A stretch of 64,000 nt of DNA from CAWJPW01 sp963844845 (GCA_963844845.1 CAWJPW010000011.1:186001-250000), one strand, 5' to 3'; counted from the stretch's first letter, positions 7,168 through 15,795 are shown. Numbers and translations: made by a program. The notes: generated from the sequence alone by a model not told the origin.

Positions 7168-8976
7168 TCACCTCCGGTTCCAGGTCAGGAGCAACGAGCG
7201 CACCCAGAGTGCAGCCACCCCTGTGAGGAAAATGGCCTGCAAAGGCAGGATGGCGGCCTCGGGCTCGAAGAAGCGCACGAAGTAGGGAATCCAGACCAGG
7301 GCGCCCACGGCCAGCAGCACCGCGACCGTGGCCATCAGCAGTCCCCTCACCCAGCGACCAGAGAGCATGAGGCCCCCGCCCGGCAGCAGCATCGATGCCC
7401 CTCTCCGGGTGAAAGCCCCCCATCGCTCCCAACGCCGGATCCGGTCCATTTTCGCCGACTGCTGCTCGATGGGCACGACGTCTCGCTTGAGAAATACAGA
7501 AATGCACTGGCTGCAGTACGAGTCGCTCTCGGTGGCACTCTTGCAGCGTGAGCAGAACACCTTGCCGCACCGCGTGCATGCACGCGCCGTCCACATGAAA
7601 CGTCGACGCAAGAAGAAGGTCACCAGCCCCACCAGGCCGGTGGCGAGGAAGGCCAGCGGGAAGGGACCCAGGAACCACACGAGACTTCCCCCCGCCGGCC
7701 CTGCCAGGCCCGCCGCCATCAACGTCCGCGGCGGCACCGCTTGGCGCAACACAGCGACGTCTGCCATCCCCAGCCGCGGGTAGAGAACTCCCGAGTTGGC
7801 GACCGCACCCTCCGCTTCAGGGAGAGTGCTGCCGAGGTTGTTTGCCTTTGTCCTCGCTACGTCAGCTTCCTGAAAGCGATAGGTGCGGTCGTAGGCCGCC
7901 GAAAGATCGTAGAACGCGAGACCGTACCCGGGCGCCATCTCGGTGGCGGCGCTGTACTCCTGGACCGCTCGTCCGACGTTGCCGTCCTCGAAGGCGAGGT
8001 TGCCGAGGAAGACTCGCGGCACCGGATCCCTCGGCGCGAGCAGTGACGCCTTCTGGTACTGAAGCCGAGCGCCGGCGATATCGCCATGGAGTCGCAGGAG
8101 CTCACCCAGGATGAGGTGGAAACCCTCCTCGTCCTGAAGGTAGGCCTCCAGGTTGGCGAAGTCCTGGAGCGCGGCCGGATCCACGCGGCGCTCTGCGAGC
8201 ATTGCCCCCGCAGCCTGTAGCGGCGAGGACTTGCGCAGCTCGAGGTCCTGCCACAGCTCGGCGGCCGGCACCAGACACACCAGCAGAATCCACACCACCG
8301 CGGCAGTGACCCGATGGGCCCGGGACATGTACACCCAACTGAGGCCGAAGAGGTAGCCGAGCAGCCAGATGGGCCCGAGCCCAGCGAACAGTGGCAGGGC
8401 CAGCACCACGATGGCGAAGACAATGGCGTTGCTGCGGGCGAAGAGCTGCTGCCCGAGCTCTGCCGCGTCGTGACCAAGCTCGGGCAGGAAACGCGCCGTC
8501 TGCAGGATGACTCCCGCTAGGAGGACGATCGCGAGCGTCAACAAGCCCCACAGAGTCAGAGAAATGACCATGAAGCGCCGCGCCGGTGCAGCGCGCATCA
8601 TCGCCCCCCACCCGCTGAGATAGCTGCTCACCGCCCGCCGGTAGGCACCGGCCCGCCATGCCCAGCGCGCCTGCACGAATCGAACGGAAGGCAGGTCCGG
8701 ATCGAGGGTGGCGGCGAGCTCAAGGGCTGCCCGGCCAGTTTCGTCGTGATGTGCCTCGGCCCACGCCACCAGGCTCCTGGCGTAGGGAGTGAGGCGTACG
8801 GCATCGACGTCTGCAGCCGCACGCTTCAGCTCGGAGACGCGCTGTTGCAGGAGCTCGACAGTGGGATTGGCCAGCGCCTGCTGCACCCTCACCCAGGCCT
8901 CGCCGAGCGTTGCTTCGGCATGGACCGGGAGCGCCGGCAGCAACGCCATGAGGAGACAGAGGAGGACCCGCTTCAT
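7168..8976 (-). CDS. Membrane TPR protein with C-terminal zinc-ribbon-like cysteines
   Basis: 602 residues, not a named family to me. Signal peptide MKRVLLCLLMALLPALPVHA, then a helical N-terminal part, three membrane helices at about 133-158, 183-215 and 222-240, and TPR-like repeats at about 265-375 (EDGNVGRAVQEYSAATEMAP). A membrane helix follows at 432-456, a four-to-six cysteine cluster at 467-491 (CTRC, CSRC, YCSQC), and two more helices near the end. It probably organises an envelope complex, but that is inference. Its ATG overlaps the stop of the DUF1844 gene, and one base separates its stop from the PATAN gene. Confidence 0.7.
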   Translation of the reverse strand: MKRVLLCLLMALLPALPVHAEATLGEAWVRVQQALANPTVELLQQRVSELKRAAADVDAVRLTPYARSLVAWAEAHHDETGRAALELAATLDPDLPSVRFVQARWAWRAGAYRRAVSSYLSGWGAMMRAAPARRFMVISLTLWGLLTLAIVLLAGVILQTARFLPELGHDAAELGQQLFARSNAIVFAIVVLALPLFAGLGPIWLLGYLFGLSWVYMSRAHRVTAAVVWILLVCLVPAAELWQDLELRKSSPLQAAGAMLAERRVDPAALQDFANLEAYLQDEEGFHLILGELLRLHGDIAGARLQYQKASLLAPRDPVPRVFLGNLAFEDGNVGRAVQEYSAATEMAPGYGLAFYDLSAAYDRTYRFQEADVARTKANNLGSTLPEAEGAVANSGVLYPRLGMADVAVLRQAVPPRTLMAAGLAGPAGGSLVWFLGPFPLAFLATGLVGLVTFFLRRRFMWTARACTRCGKVFCSRCKSATESDSYCSQCISVFLKRDVVPIEQQSAKMDRIRRWERWGAFTRRGASMLLPGGGLMLSGRWVRGLLMATVAVLLAVGALVWIPYFVRFFEPEAAILPLQAIFLTGVAALWVRSLLLTWNRR

Positions 8977-9461
8977 GCAGTCGCCTGGATGAACATAGTG
9001 CGGAGCTGAAAGAGCATCTCGGAGAGGAAACGGGCCTCCTCCGAGGTGAGGTTGCCGCTCGTCTTGGTCTCGAGCAGCGCCAGGAAGTCGATGAACACGC
9101 GCGCCTGTTCGGAGTCCTTGGGAAGGCCTTCGGTCCCCTGCAGGAGGAGCGCCGCCTGCTGCGCCAGGAAGTTCGTCAGGTGGAGAAAGCTCACCTCCGG
9201 CAGCCCTTCACTCCTGCCTCGGTGGTCCGGCCGCCCCTCGCTCTCGCCGCGGTCATCCACGGACGGGGGATCACCGCCGGCGCCACGGTCCCCGTGCGCG
9301 GAGGACAGCTCGGCCTCGGCCTCAGGTAGAGCTTCTTCAGCGGGCTCCATCTGGTGAGGCGCGGCCCGGGAGGGCTCATCGGCACGGGGTTCGCCGCTGT
9401 CGGTGAACCACCTGCGGTCCACCACCTTGATCCGCGGTGATGTCTTCGGCTCGTCCGCCAA
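8973..9461 (-). CDS. DUF1844-domain protein
   Basis: 162 residues with a TTG start at 9461, chosen because GGGAGGT lies 6 bases upstream and the family-like N-terminus DEPKTSPRIKVVDRRWF follows at once; the frame is open further up to 9536. The middle is acidic and low complexity. The C-terminal 75 residues are the DUF1844 domain (VSFLHLTNFLAQQAALLLQG, then ARVFIDFLALLETKTSGNLT and EEARFLSEMLFQLR). The function of DUF1844 is unknown. First gene of an overlapping operon with the TPR/zinc-finger and PATAN proteins, which suggests a shared envelope role. Confidence 0.8.
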   Translation of the reverse strand: MADEPKTSPRIKVVDRRWFTDSGEPRADEPSRAAPHQMEPAEEALPEAEAELSSAHGDRGAGGDPPSVDDRGESEGRPDHRGRSEGLPEVSFLHLTNFLAQQAALLLQGTEGLPKDSEQARVFIDFLALLETKTSGNLTSEEARFLSEMLFQLRTMFIQATA

Positions 9462-9560
9462 GCTCGACCTCCCGGCGCGACAAAATCCTACACAGTTGGC
9501 AACAGTCCGCCTCGCCGCGCAGGCGAGCCTCACCATTCAAGGTCGCGCCAAGCTGGGTGT

Positions 9561-9566
9561 ATTGTA
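9561..9566 (-). promoter_or_regulatory. -10 element candidate for the DUF1844 operon
   Basis: TACAAT on the minus strand, about 100 bases before the TTG start. No good -35 box is seen 16-18 bases upstream. The same hexamer precedes several other genes in this window. Confidence 0.35.
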
Positions 9567-9599
9567 GCCCAACCGGTACACTTGGCAGTGCACGTTGGC

Positions 9600-10856
9600 T
9601 CAACGATCGTCTGCGCTGGCCCGAGCGTGCTGCGCGACCAGCTCCTCCACCTCGCGATCATCGAGGATTCGCCGATGCTCGCGTGCCACCGCGAGAATGT
9701 GCCCCACCAGCCCCGGCCTCTCCTCGAGACCACGGTTTTTCAACCAGAAGCGCACGTTCGAGGCCCCGGACATGGGACCGATGGCCACCACCTGACGGCG
9801 CCCCACCATGGCCGCGGGTATCGCCGAGTAGACGCGGTCCGCAAGCCATCCGTCACCTTTCTCCCGGGCCTTGAGGAGGGCCGCGGCGTGCACGCCGGTG
9901 CCGGTGCGGAAGGCATCGCGCCCGATCACCGGAGCGCTGCTCGGCGGCCTTATCCCGAGGAGACCGGCGGCGAGCCGGCAGTAGGCCGCAAGGAGACCGA
10001 GGTTGCCCTGCCACCAACCCAGCAAGCGCAGGTTGACCAGCAGCTGCTCAACCGCCACGTTCCCAACCCGCTCACCAACCCCCAGTGCGGTCGCGTGGAG
10101 TTGGTTCGCGCCCGCCTGCGCAGCAGCCAACGCGTTGGCCAACGCCAACCCACGGTCGTTGTGACCGTGCCAGTCGATGCGCGCGCCGGGCCGGATGCGC
10201 TCGGTGAGAGCCCGCACCCATCCCACCAGCGCGGCTGCGCCCCACGGCAGGGCGTGACCCACGGTATCGGCAAGGCAGATGGCGCCGGCCCCCGCTCGGA
10301 GCGCGGCACCGTACATGCGCTCGAGGTGCTCGGGCCGCGACCGGGTCGTGTCCTCGGTGACGAAGAGCACGTCCAGGCGTTCACCCACGGCGAAGCCCAC
10401 GGTCTCCTCGACCAGACGCTCGAGACTGCTCACGCTCCATCCTTCGGCGTAGAGCCGCAGCGGCGAGGAGCCCACGAAGACCGCCACCTCCGGGCGCACT
10501 CCTGTCCTTTGTGCCATCTCCACCGCGGGCCGGATGTCCTCGAGCTTGGTGCGAGCAGCGACCACCGGACGCAGGCCCAGTCGTTCCTCGGCCACCGTGC
10601 GCAGCAGCACCTCCACCTCAGCGCCCGCACGCCCCTGCATGCCGGGGAAACCCAGATCTGCACTCTCCACTCCGAGCCTCGCCATCGACCTCAGGAGACC
10701 CACCCTCTCCTCGATGGTGGGAAGGCGCGCACCAGGCGACTGGAGGCCGTCGCGAAGGGTCTCGTCGTGCACCGTCACCGGCGCCGCACCCTCCCGCGTG
10801 ACAGGACGCACCTTGTTCCAGTCGAAAACGAGACGCTTCTCTCGGTCCGAGGTCAT
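9600..10856 (-). CDS. Isopropylmalate/homocitrate synthase-family (HMGL-like) enzyme
   Basis: 418 residues; a TIM-barrel acyl-transferring aldol enzyme. It shows HDETLRDGLQ (metal-binding start of the barrel), DWHGHNDRGLALANALAA (two metal-binding His) and ALGVGERVGNVAVEQL (second family signature). The subdomain RTGTGVHAAALLKA follows. The LeuA regulatory C-terminal domain is absent, so feedback control by leucine is unlikely. Condensation of acetyl-CoA with a 2-oxo acid is expected; which acid cannot be told from sequence, and homocitrate, citramalate and isopropylmalate are all possible. The ATG at 10856 is taken; a GTG lies one codon upstream. It follows the Pit gene on the same strand after 57 bases. 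Confidence 0.75.
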   Translation of the reverse strand: MTSDREKRLVFDWNKVRPVTREGAAPVTVHDETLRDGLQSPGARLPTIEERVGLLRSMARLGVESADLGFPGMQGRAGAEVEVLLRTVAEERLGLRPVVAARTKLEDIRPAVEMAQRTGVRPEVAVFVGSSPLRLYAEGWSVSSLERLVEETVGFAVGERLDVLFVTEDTTRSRPEHLERMYGAALRAGAGAICLADTVGHALPWGAAALVGWVRALTERIRPGARIDWHGHNDRGLALANALAAAQAGANQLHATALGVGERVGNVAVEQLLVNLRLLGWWQGNLGLLAAYCRLAAGLLGIRPPSSAPVIGRDAFRTGTGVHAAALLKAREKGDGWLADRVYSAIPAAMVGRRQVVAIGPMSGASNVRFWLKNRGLEERPGLVGHILAVAREHRRILDDREVEELVAQHARASADDR

Positions 10857-10913
10857 CACACGACCATCCTCGCCCGGATGCTACTGGCACTCCGAGGATA
10901 CGCCCCCCGCCGA

Positions 10914-12155
10914 TTACCCGAGGAATACGCGGAGGAGGTAGTAGCAGCAGATGCTTACGGCGGCGGCCGCCGGCACGGTCACCACCCACGTGACGACGAT
11001 CTCCTTGATCACCCGGAGGTCCAGAGCTGCGATGCCGCGGGCGAACCCGACGCCGATCACCGCACCGACGATCACGTGGGTGGTGGAGACGGGCAGGCCC
11101 AACCGCGAGGCGAGGAGGACCGTGACCGCGCCGCCGAACTCGGCCGAGAATCCGCGCGAGGGGCTCATCTCGGTGATCTTCCGGCCCACCGTCTCGATGA
11201 CCCGGTAACCGAAGGTGGCGAGCCCGGCGACGATGCCGACGCCGCCGAGGGCGAGCACCCAGAGGGGCACCTCGACGGTGCTGAGGATCTTGCCCGTGGA
11301 GAGCACCGACACCACCGCGGCCAAGGGACCCACGGCGTTGGCCACGTCGTTGGCACCATGCGCGAAGGCGACAGTGCAGGCGGTCATGATCTGGAGGTGG
11401 CGGAACAGATCTTCCACCTCCTCGAGCGGCCGGCCCCCGCCGGCCACGACGCGCCGCCCGCCCTGCAGCAGCGACCATCCCACGAGCGCAGCTACGCCGC
11501 CCACCGCAGACGAGATGAGGATCGCGTGCAGAGGCTCGAAGTCGAGATGGAGCTGCTTGAGGCCCTTGAACAGGAAGCTCATGGAGAGCACGAAGAAGAC
11601 CGAGAAGATGAGACCCGGCGCGAGCCGACGCGATCGCGCCACGGGGTCGGGCCGCTTGAAGATCAGCACCCGCACCAGCATGAAGATCGCCCAGCCGAGG
11701 AGGGCACCCACGATGGGCGAAACGACCCACGAGGCCACCACGCTGCCCACCGTGCCCCAGCGGATGGCGTCGATCGGCAGGACGATGACGGCGAAGCCGA
11801 GGATGGCGCCGACGATGGAGTGGGTGGTGGATACCGGGTAACCGAAGTACGTTGCGATCTGCAGCCAGATCCCGGCTCCCAGCAGGGCGGCGAGCATGCC
11901 GAGAGCGAACGTGGTCTCGCGCCCCTGCAGCAGTGTCGGATCGAAGAGGCCGGAACGGATTGTACCTGTGACATGCGCCCCCACCAGGACGGCCCCGAGG
12001 AACTCGAATATTGCGGCGACGACCACCGCCTGGCGGAAGGTGAGGGCGCGCGAGCCGACACTGGTGCCGAAGGCGTTGGCGACGTCGTTGGCGCCGATGT
12101 TCCACGCCATGTAGAACCCGCCCACTAGGGCCACGACCAGGAACACGCTGAACAT
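10914..12155 (-). CDS. pit: Inorganic phosphate transporter, PiT family
   Basis: 413-residue inner-membrane permease with about ten hydrophobic helices. Both PiT signature repeats are present: GANDVANAFGTSVGSRALT near the N-terminus and AHGANDVANAVGPLAAV near residue 265. GYPVSTTHSIVGAILGF and GLPVSTTHVIVGAVIGV form a second matched pair, as expected for an inverted-repeat transporter. It moves phosphate, often as a metal-phosphate complex, with protons or cations. The DUF47 (PhoU-like) gene ends 9 bases upstream, the standard pairing for this family. Ribosome binding site is weak. Confidence 0.93.
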   Translation of the reverse strand: MFSVFLVVALVGGFYMAWNIGANDVANAFGTSVGSRALTFRQAVVVAAIFEFLGAVLVGAHVTGTIRSGLFDPTLLQGRETTFALGMLAALLGAGIWLQIATYFGYPVSTTHSIVGAILGFAVIVLPIDAIRWGTVGSVVASWVVSPIVGALLGWAIFMLVRVLIFKRPDPVARSRRLAPGLIFSVFFVLSMSFLFKGLKQLHLDFEPLHAILISSAVGGVAALVGWSLLQGGRRVVAGGGRPLEEVEDLFRHLQIMTACTVAFAHGANDVANAVGPLAAVVSVLSTGKILSTVEVPLWVLALGGVGIVAGLATFGYRVIETVGRKITEMSPSRGFSAEFGGAVTVLLASRLGLPVSTTHVIVGAVIGVGFARGIAALDLRVIKEIVVTWVVTVPAAAAVSICCYYLLRVFLG

Positions 12156-12164
12156 GGCGCTCGC

Positions 12165-12842
12165 TTACCGGGCCAGCATGAGGCGCAGGTGGTTGGCCAC
12201 CTGCTCCGAGGCGTTGGCGATGTCGCCCAGCGCCTCGCACAGCTTCATCCACAGCACGAGGTCCACCGGGGGCAACGCCTGCTCGCGCTGGAACATGGCC
12301 TGAAGCAGCTTGAAGGCGGCCTTGTCCGCCTCCCACTCCTTCTGCCCGATACGGTTGATGAGCTCGTGCACCTCGTCGGTTCCGGGGCCGCTGAACCCCG
12401 TCTCCAGCAGCTCGTCGAGGCGGCCCATGAGGGTATCCGTGACGCGCGCCGCATCGACGCAGAGATCAGCGTAGCGGAGGACCTGCTCTCGCAGCTCCAC
12501 CGGCGTCGCGACAGGCTTGAGGCAGGCCACGATCGCGGCGTCCTCGGCACCGTCGGCGATGTCGTCCTGATGGTGCAGCAGCCGCAGCAGATCGGCTCGC
12601 GACACCGGCAAGAAGAGGGTCCGCGGCAGGTGGTCGCGAAGCTCGTTCTTGACGATGTCCGCCTCGTGCTCGGCCCGGGTGATGGCCTTGCGCTGAGCGG
12701 CGATGGCCTCGGCATCGCCGTCGACCACCGCCTCCATGAGCCGGGGCACGAGTTGGACGCAGCTCATCACCCGATCCATGTGGGCATGCAGCGGCTTGAA
12801 GGGGCTCTGCGCGAACAGTCCGACGAGGGCTCGCACCATCAC
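12165..12842 (-). CDS. DUF47 (PhoU-like) protein, Pit accessory
   Basis: 225 residues, all helical, belonging to the DUF47/TIGR00153 family of PhoU-like proteins that sit beside PiT transporters. Metal-binding-type acidic/His motifs are visible (AEHEADIVKNELRDHLPRT and HHQDDIADGAEDAAI). It probably regulates or assists the adjacent phosphate permease; this is inferred from gene pairing. The start at 12842 has GGAGG just upstream and overlaps the stop of the enoyl-CoA hydratase gene by four bases, so it is translated with the fatty-acid genes. Confidence 0.88.
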   Translation of the reverse strand: MMVRALVGLFAQSPFKPLHAHMDRVMSCVQLVPRLMEAVVDGDAEAIAAQRKAITRAEHEADIVKNELRDHLPRTLFLPVSRADLLRLLHHQDDIADGAEDAAIVACLKPVATPVELREQVLRYADLCVDAARVTDTLMGRLDELLETGFSGPGTDEVHELINRIGQKEWEADKAAFKLLQAMFQREQALPPVDLVLWMKLCEALGDIANASEQVANHLRLMLAR

Positions 12843-13621
12843 GTCCTCCGGAAGTCAGGTTTCCGCTTCTCCAGGAACGCAGCCGTTCCCTCGGCCATTT
12901 GTGGGCTTGCGGCACAAAGTCCAAACAGGGTGGCCTCGAGGAGGCAGGCGTCGTCGAACGGCATGTCGAGGCCGTACTGGACAGCCTCGAGGCAGTGGCT
13001 TACCGCCAGCGGACCGTTTCGCAGGATCGAGCGCACCAGTTCGGTGACCGCCTGGGTCAGGGCAGCAGGCTCCACCACCCGGTTCACGAGGCCGATGCGC
13101 TCCGCCTCCTCGGCGGCCACGTTGCGGCCGGTGACGAGCAGCTCCAGCGCTCGTCCCTTGCCCACCAGCCGCGGCAGCCGCTGGGTTCCGGCATAGCCCG
13201 GGATCAGCCCGAGCTTGACCTCGGGTTGCCCGAAGACCGCCGTCGCCGCGGCAACTCGAAGGTGGCAGGCCATGGCCAGCTCGCAGCCCCCACCTAGAGC
13301 GTACCCGTTGACGGCGGCTACCACTGGCTTGGTCATCCGCTCGATGCGCGTAAATACCGCCTGACCGCGCAGCGCGAACTCCTTGGCGGCCTCCGGCCCC
13401 AGCGTGGTGAGCTCCGCGATGTCGGCACCGGCCACGAACGCCTTGTCACCAGCCCCGGTCAGGACCACCGCATGGACCTCCGGATCGGCCTCGGCGACCG
13501 TGAACGCCCGATCGAGCTCGGCGACGGTGGCCACGTTGAGGGCATTGAGCTTCTCGGGCCGGTTCACGGTGATCCATAGGACACCGTCCTGGTTGGCGAC
13601 GGCGAGATTCTCGTAGCTCAT
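12839..13621 (-). CDS. Enoyl-CoA hydratase/isomerase (crotonase family)
   Basis: 260 residues. Hydrates trans-2-enoyl-CoA to 3-hydroxyacyl-CoA in beta-oxidation or butyrate-type metabolism. It shows the CoA/oxyanion-hole motif FVAGADIAEL and the signature AVNGYALGGGCELAMACHLR with one catalytic Glu. The second Glu lies in FGQPEVKLGLIPGYAGTQRL. Start has GAGGAGGAACTG upstream. It lies 27 bases after the 3-hydroxyacyl-CoA dehydrogenase gene, which performs the next step, so the two enzymes probably work in sequence. Confidence 0.92.
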   Translation of the reverse strand: MSYENLAVANQDGVLWITVNRPEKLNALNVATVAELDRAFTVAEADPEVHAVVLTGAGDKAFVAGADIAELTTLGPEAAKEFALRGQAVFTRIERMTKPVVAAVNGYALGGGCELAMACHLRVAAATAVFGQPEVKLGLIPGYAGTQRLPRLVGKGRALELLVTGRNVAAEEAERIGLVNRVVEPAALTQAVTELVRSILRNGPLAVSHCLEAVQYGLDMPFDDACLLEATLFGLCAASPQMAEGTAAFLEKRKPDFRRT

Positions 13622-13648
13622 CAGTTCCTCCTCCGCCCGCCCCCAGGG

Positions 13649-14503
13649 TCAACCCTGGTGGTCGTAGAAGCCCTTCCCGGTCTTGCGGCCGAGCTGGCCG
13701 GCGAGGACCATGCGCTTGAGGAGCCCCGGTGCGGCAAAGCGGGTCTCGCGGTACTCGTCGAACATGATCTCGGCCACGTGGTACATGGTGTCGAGACCGA
13801 TGAAGTCGCAGAGCTCGAGTGGGCCCATGGGGTAGCCACAGCCGAGCTTCATGCCGGTATCGATGTCGTCGCGGCTGGCGACGCCCTGCTCGTAGACCCG
13901 GATGGCGTCCAGGAGGTAGGGGATCAGCAGGCGGTTGACGATGAAGCCCGAGTTGTCCACCGCCGCCACCGGGGTCTTGCCGATGGCCTTGGCGAAGTCG
14001 AACACGGCGCTGAACGTGGTGTCCGAGGTGAGGATGGTCCGCACCACCTCCACCAGCTTCATCACCGGGACGGGGTTGAAGAAATGCAGGCAGGCAAACC
14101 GGTCCTGGCGCCTCGTCGCCATCGCCAGCTGAGTCACCACCAAGGACGAGGTGTTGGTGCAGAAGATCGCCTCCGGCTTGACGACGCCGTCCAGCTCGGC
14201 GAAGAGCTTCTCCTTGAGCTCACGCGTCTCTGGCACCGCTTCGATGACCAGGTCGCAGTCCGCGAGCCCGGCGAACTCGAGGGTGGTGCTGATGCGCGCC
14301 ATGGCCGCGTCCCGATGAGCAGCCTCCAGCTTGCCCTTACTCACCGCCCGGTCGAGGCTCTTGCCGATCCGGGCCAAGCCCTTGTCCAGAAGCTCCTGGC
14401 TCGGCTCGCGCACCACCACCGGAAAGCCCGCCTTGGCCGCCACCTCCGTGATGCCCGCACCCATCTGCCCACATCCCACCATTCCGATCTTCTTGATTTC
14501 CAT
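13649..14503 (-). CDS. 3-hydroxyacyl-CoA (3-hydroxybutyryl-CoA) dehydrogenase
   Basis: 284 residues. Oxidises 3-hydroxyacyl-CoA with NAD+. The Rossmann motif MVGCGQMGAGITEVAAKAG is at the N-terminus. FCTNTSSLVVTQLA and CLHFFNPVPVMKLVEVV hold the catalytic residues, and GFIVNRLLIPYLLDAI starts the dimerisation domain. The ATG at 14503 is chosen because TCCTCCTCC (14511-14519, an AGGAGG on this strand) precedes it; the frame is open upstream but has no family sequence. First gene of the dehydrogenase-hydratase-DUF47-Pit run. A second paralogue lies at 25445-26302. Confidence 0.93.
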   Translation of the reverse strand: MEIKKIGMVGCGQMGAGITEVAAKAGFPVVVREPSQELLDKGLARIGKSLDRAVSKGKLEAAHRDAAMARISTTLEFAGLADCDLVIEAVPETRELKEKLFAELDGVVKPEAIFCTNTSSLVVTQLAMATRRQDRFACLHFFNPVPVMKLVEVVRTILTSDTTFSAVFDFAKAIGKTPVAAVDNSGFIVNRLLIPYLLDAIRVYEQGVASRDDIDTGMKLGCGYPMGPLELCDFIGLDTMYHVAEIMFDEYRETRFAAPGLLKRMVLAGQLGRKTGKGFYDHQG

Positions 14504-14707
14504 GGTTTCTTCCTCCTCCAAGTCCGTGACCGAACGAGCGCCACCGGCGGATCCGCCCAGCAGCACGAAGGATGATTTTGGCCGCTGCCGCGGCCTGTTC
14601 GTGCCAACGCAGCGCACGCAGTCTAGCCCGAATCCCGCATGCTGGCCACCCCTGGAAAGTCCCCTCACATATCGCCCCGCGCTGCTACTCTGAGCCTGGA
14701 GGTGGCC

Positions 14708-14947
14708 ATGCAGATCGACGCCGACACCCCCATCGAAGAGCTCGTGGCGGAACTTCCGGCCAGCGTCCGCATCCTGCGCCAGCGAGGGCTGGTCTGCATC
14801 CGCTGCGGTGAACCTTTCTGGGGCACCCTCGGCGAGCTGGCGGCGAGCAAAGGGATCAGTGACCTCGGGCCGATCCTCGAGGAGCTGCGCGCCGCCGCGG
14901 CACACCCCATCGACCAGCCCTCCAGGGGGGTAAAGCGTGAAGAGTAA
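14708..14947 (+). CDS. DUF1858-domain small protein
   Basis: 79 residues. DUF1858 is a small helical domain, sometimes fused to redox or iron-sulfur proteins; no firm function is known. Visible: IDADTPIEELVAELPASVRI, then RGLVCIRCGEPFWGTL with a CxxC pair that could be redox-active or bind metal. The ATG is set by GGAGGTGGCC just upstream. Divergent from the 3-hydroxyacyl-CoA dehydrogenase gene and apparently single. Confidence 0.85.
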   Translation: MQIDADTPIEELVAELPASVRILRQRGLVCIRCGEPFWGTLGELAASKGISDLGPILEELRAAAAHPIDQPSRGVKREE

Positions 14948-15001
14948 AGGGTAGAAGGACCCCGCCGATTGCGCTGGCCCGAGGGGAGGCCGGGACTAGC
15001 C

Positions 15002-15244
15002 TGCATATCTCACCAGGGGTCCTCGCGAGGCGTTCGAGACGTCGTGGGATGGGGTACCTTCGCAGGACGAGCGGGGGAGGCGTCTTGCAGTACGTAGGGA
15101 CCCGCGCTCCGGACCGCAGGTCCGGTCAAACCGCAGGCTTGGGCCCGCGTCGCGGGCAGCGTGGGCTGGGACCGAGCGAGTCCAAGAAAGTGCCTCAGAT
15201 TGCGGCGTATCGGACGCCGCAGCGGGCAACTGGTGAGATATGCA
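15002..15244. repeat. 243-bp non-coding segment bounded by perfect 15-bp inverted repeats
   Basis: TGCATATCTCACCAG (15002-15016) and CTGGTGAGATATGCA (15230-15244) are exact reverse complements. The 213-base interior has further hairpins, for example CCGGACC-gca-GGTCCGG (15109-15125), and no credible gene. No flanking direct duplication is seen. A short non-autonomous mobile element or a structured 3' region of the neighbouring minus-strand gene would both fit. The gene-free stretch 14948-15270 holds nothing else I recognise. Confidence 0.55.
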
Positions 15245-15270
15245 CGTTAGGGACGCGCTACGCGCGTCCT

Positions 15271-15744
15271 TCAGAACTGCGAGGGGCTCACCGCACGGTC
15301 CACACCCTCGTCGGTTATCAGGGCGCCTGCCTGTCCGTGGGTGAACTTCATCTGTCCATACTGCTCGAAGCCCAACTGGTTGCGGCGCAGCAAGGCCTCG
15401 GCGAAGGCGCGGCTCACCGGCGCGGTGGGCTCTGCCGGTTGGAATTCGATCCCGAGCAGCTTGAGCACGTCGGCGAGGTCCTGCTGGGTCAGCAACCACT
15501 CTGCGTGCCATCCGGCCGGCACAAGCTCGAGCTCCCGTGCCCGGTTGAGCGCCTTTTCGGGGGAGAGCTGGGGCGCCGTCTCGTCCGTCTTGGTTGCGAT
15601 GGCCCGCAGCAGGAGCTGGGCGAACTGTCCCTGGGTGATGTCCTCGTTGGCCTCCCCAGGCACCGCGGGGGTCGGAGCAGGAGCCTGGGCCGCCGCGACA
15701 CAAGCCAGCAACACGATGCCGACAACACACATGAGCTGACGCAT
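15271..15744 (-). CDS. Secreted protein of unknown function, SLH-like segment
   Basis: 157 residues. Signal peptide MRQLMCVVGIVLLACVAAAQ followed by a Pro/Ala stretch, so exported. The mature part has a segment like the start of S-layer homology repeats (EDITQGQFAQLLLRAIATK) and a related piece near the end (MKFTHGQAGALITDEGVD), but a full SLH array is not evident. The ATG at 15744 has GGAGTGGAGGG upstream. It has its own promoter (15767-15795) and follows the export genes at 16-18 kb on the same strand, so it may be an envelope partner of them; this is only inference. Confidence 0.65.
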   Translation of the reverse strand: MRQLMCVVGIVLLACVAAAQAPAPTPAVPGEANEDITQGQFAQLLLRAIATKTDETAPQLSPEKALNRARELELVPAGWHAEWLLTQQDLADVLKLLGIEFQPAEPTAPVSRAFAEALLRRNQLGFEQYGQMKFTHGQAGALITDEGVDRAVSPSQF

Positions 15745-15766
15745 AAAGCCCTCCACTCCTCGCTCA

Positions 15767-15795
15767 AGCGTAGTCCCCAACTCAATGAGTGTCAA
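15767..15795 (-). promoter_or_regulatory. Promoter with central palindrome before the secreted SLH-like protein
   Basis: On the minus strand TTGACA (15795-15790), a 17-base spacer and TACGCT (15772-15767). The perfect -35 is joined to the 11-base palindrome ACTCATTGAGT (15790-15780) in the spacer, a possible repressor site. It is not a HAIR element because the half-site spacing is wrong. Confidence 0.5.

Noticed and set aside
9582..12128. 848-codon open frame on the plus strand
   Set aside because: It lies opposite the Pit and LeuA-like genes, has His/Arg/Gly-rich low-complexity sequence and no motif; a by-product of high GC codon use.
10618..12336. 572-codon minus-strand open frame overlapping pit
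   Set aside because: Different frame from pit, which has clear PiT signatures; composition is Arg/Gly rich and non-protein-like.
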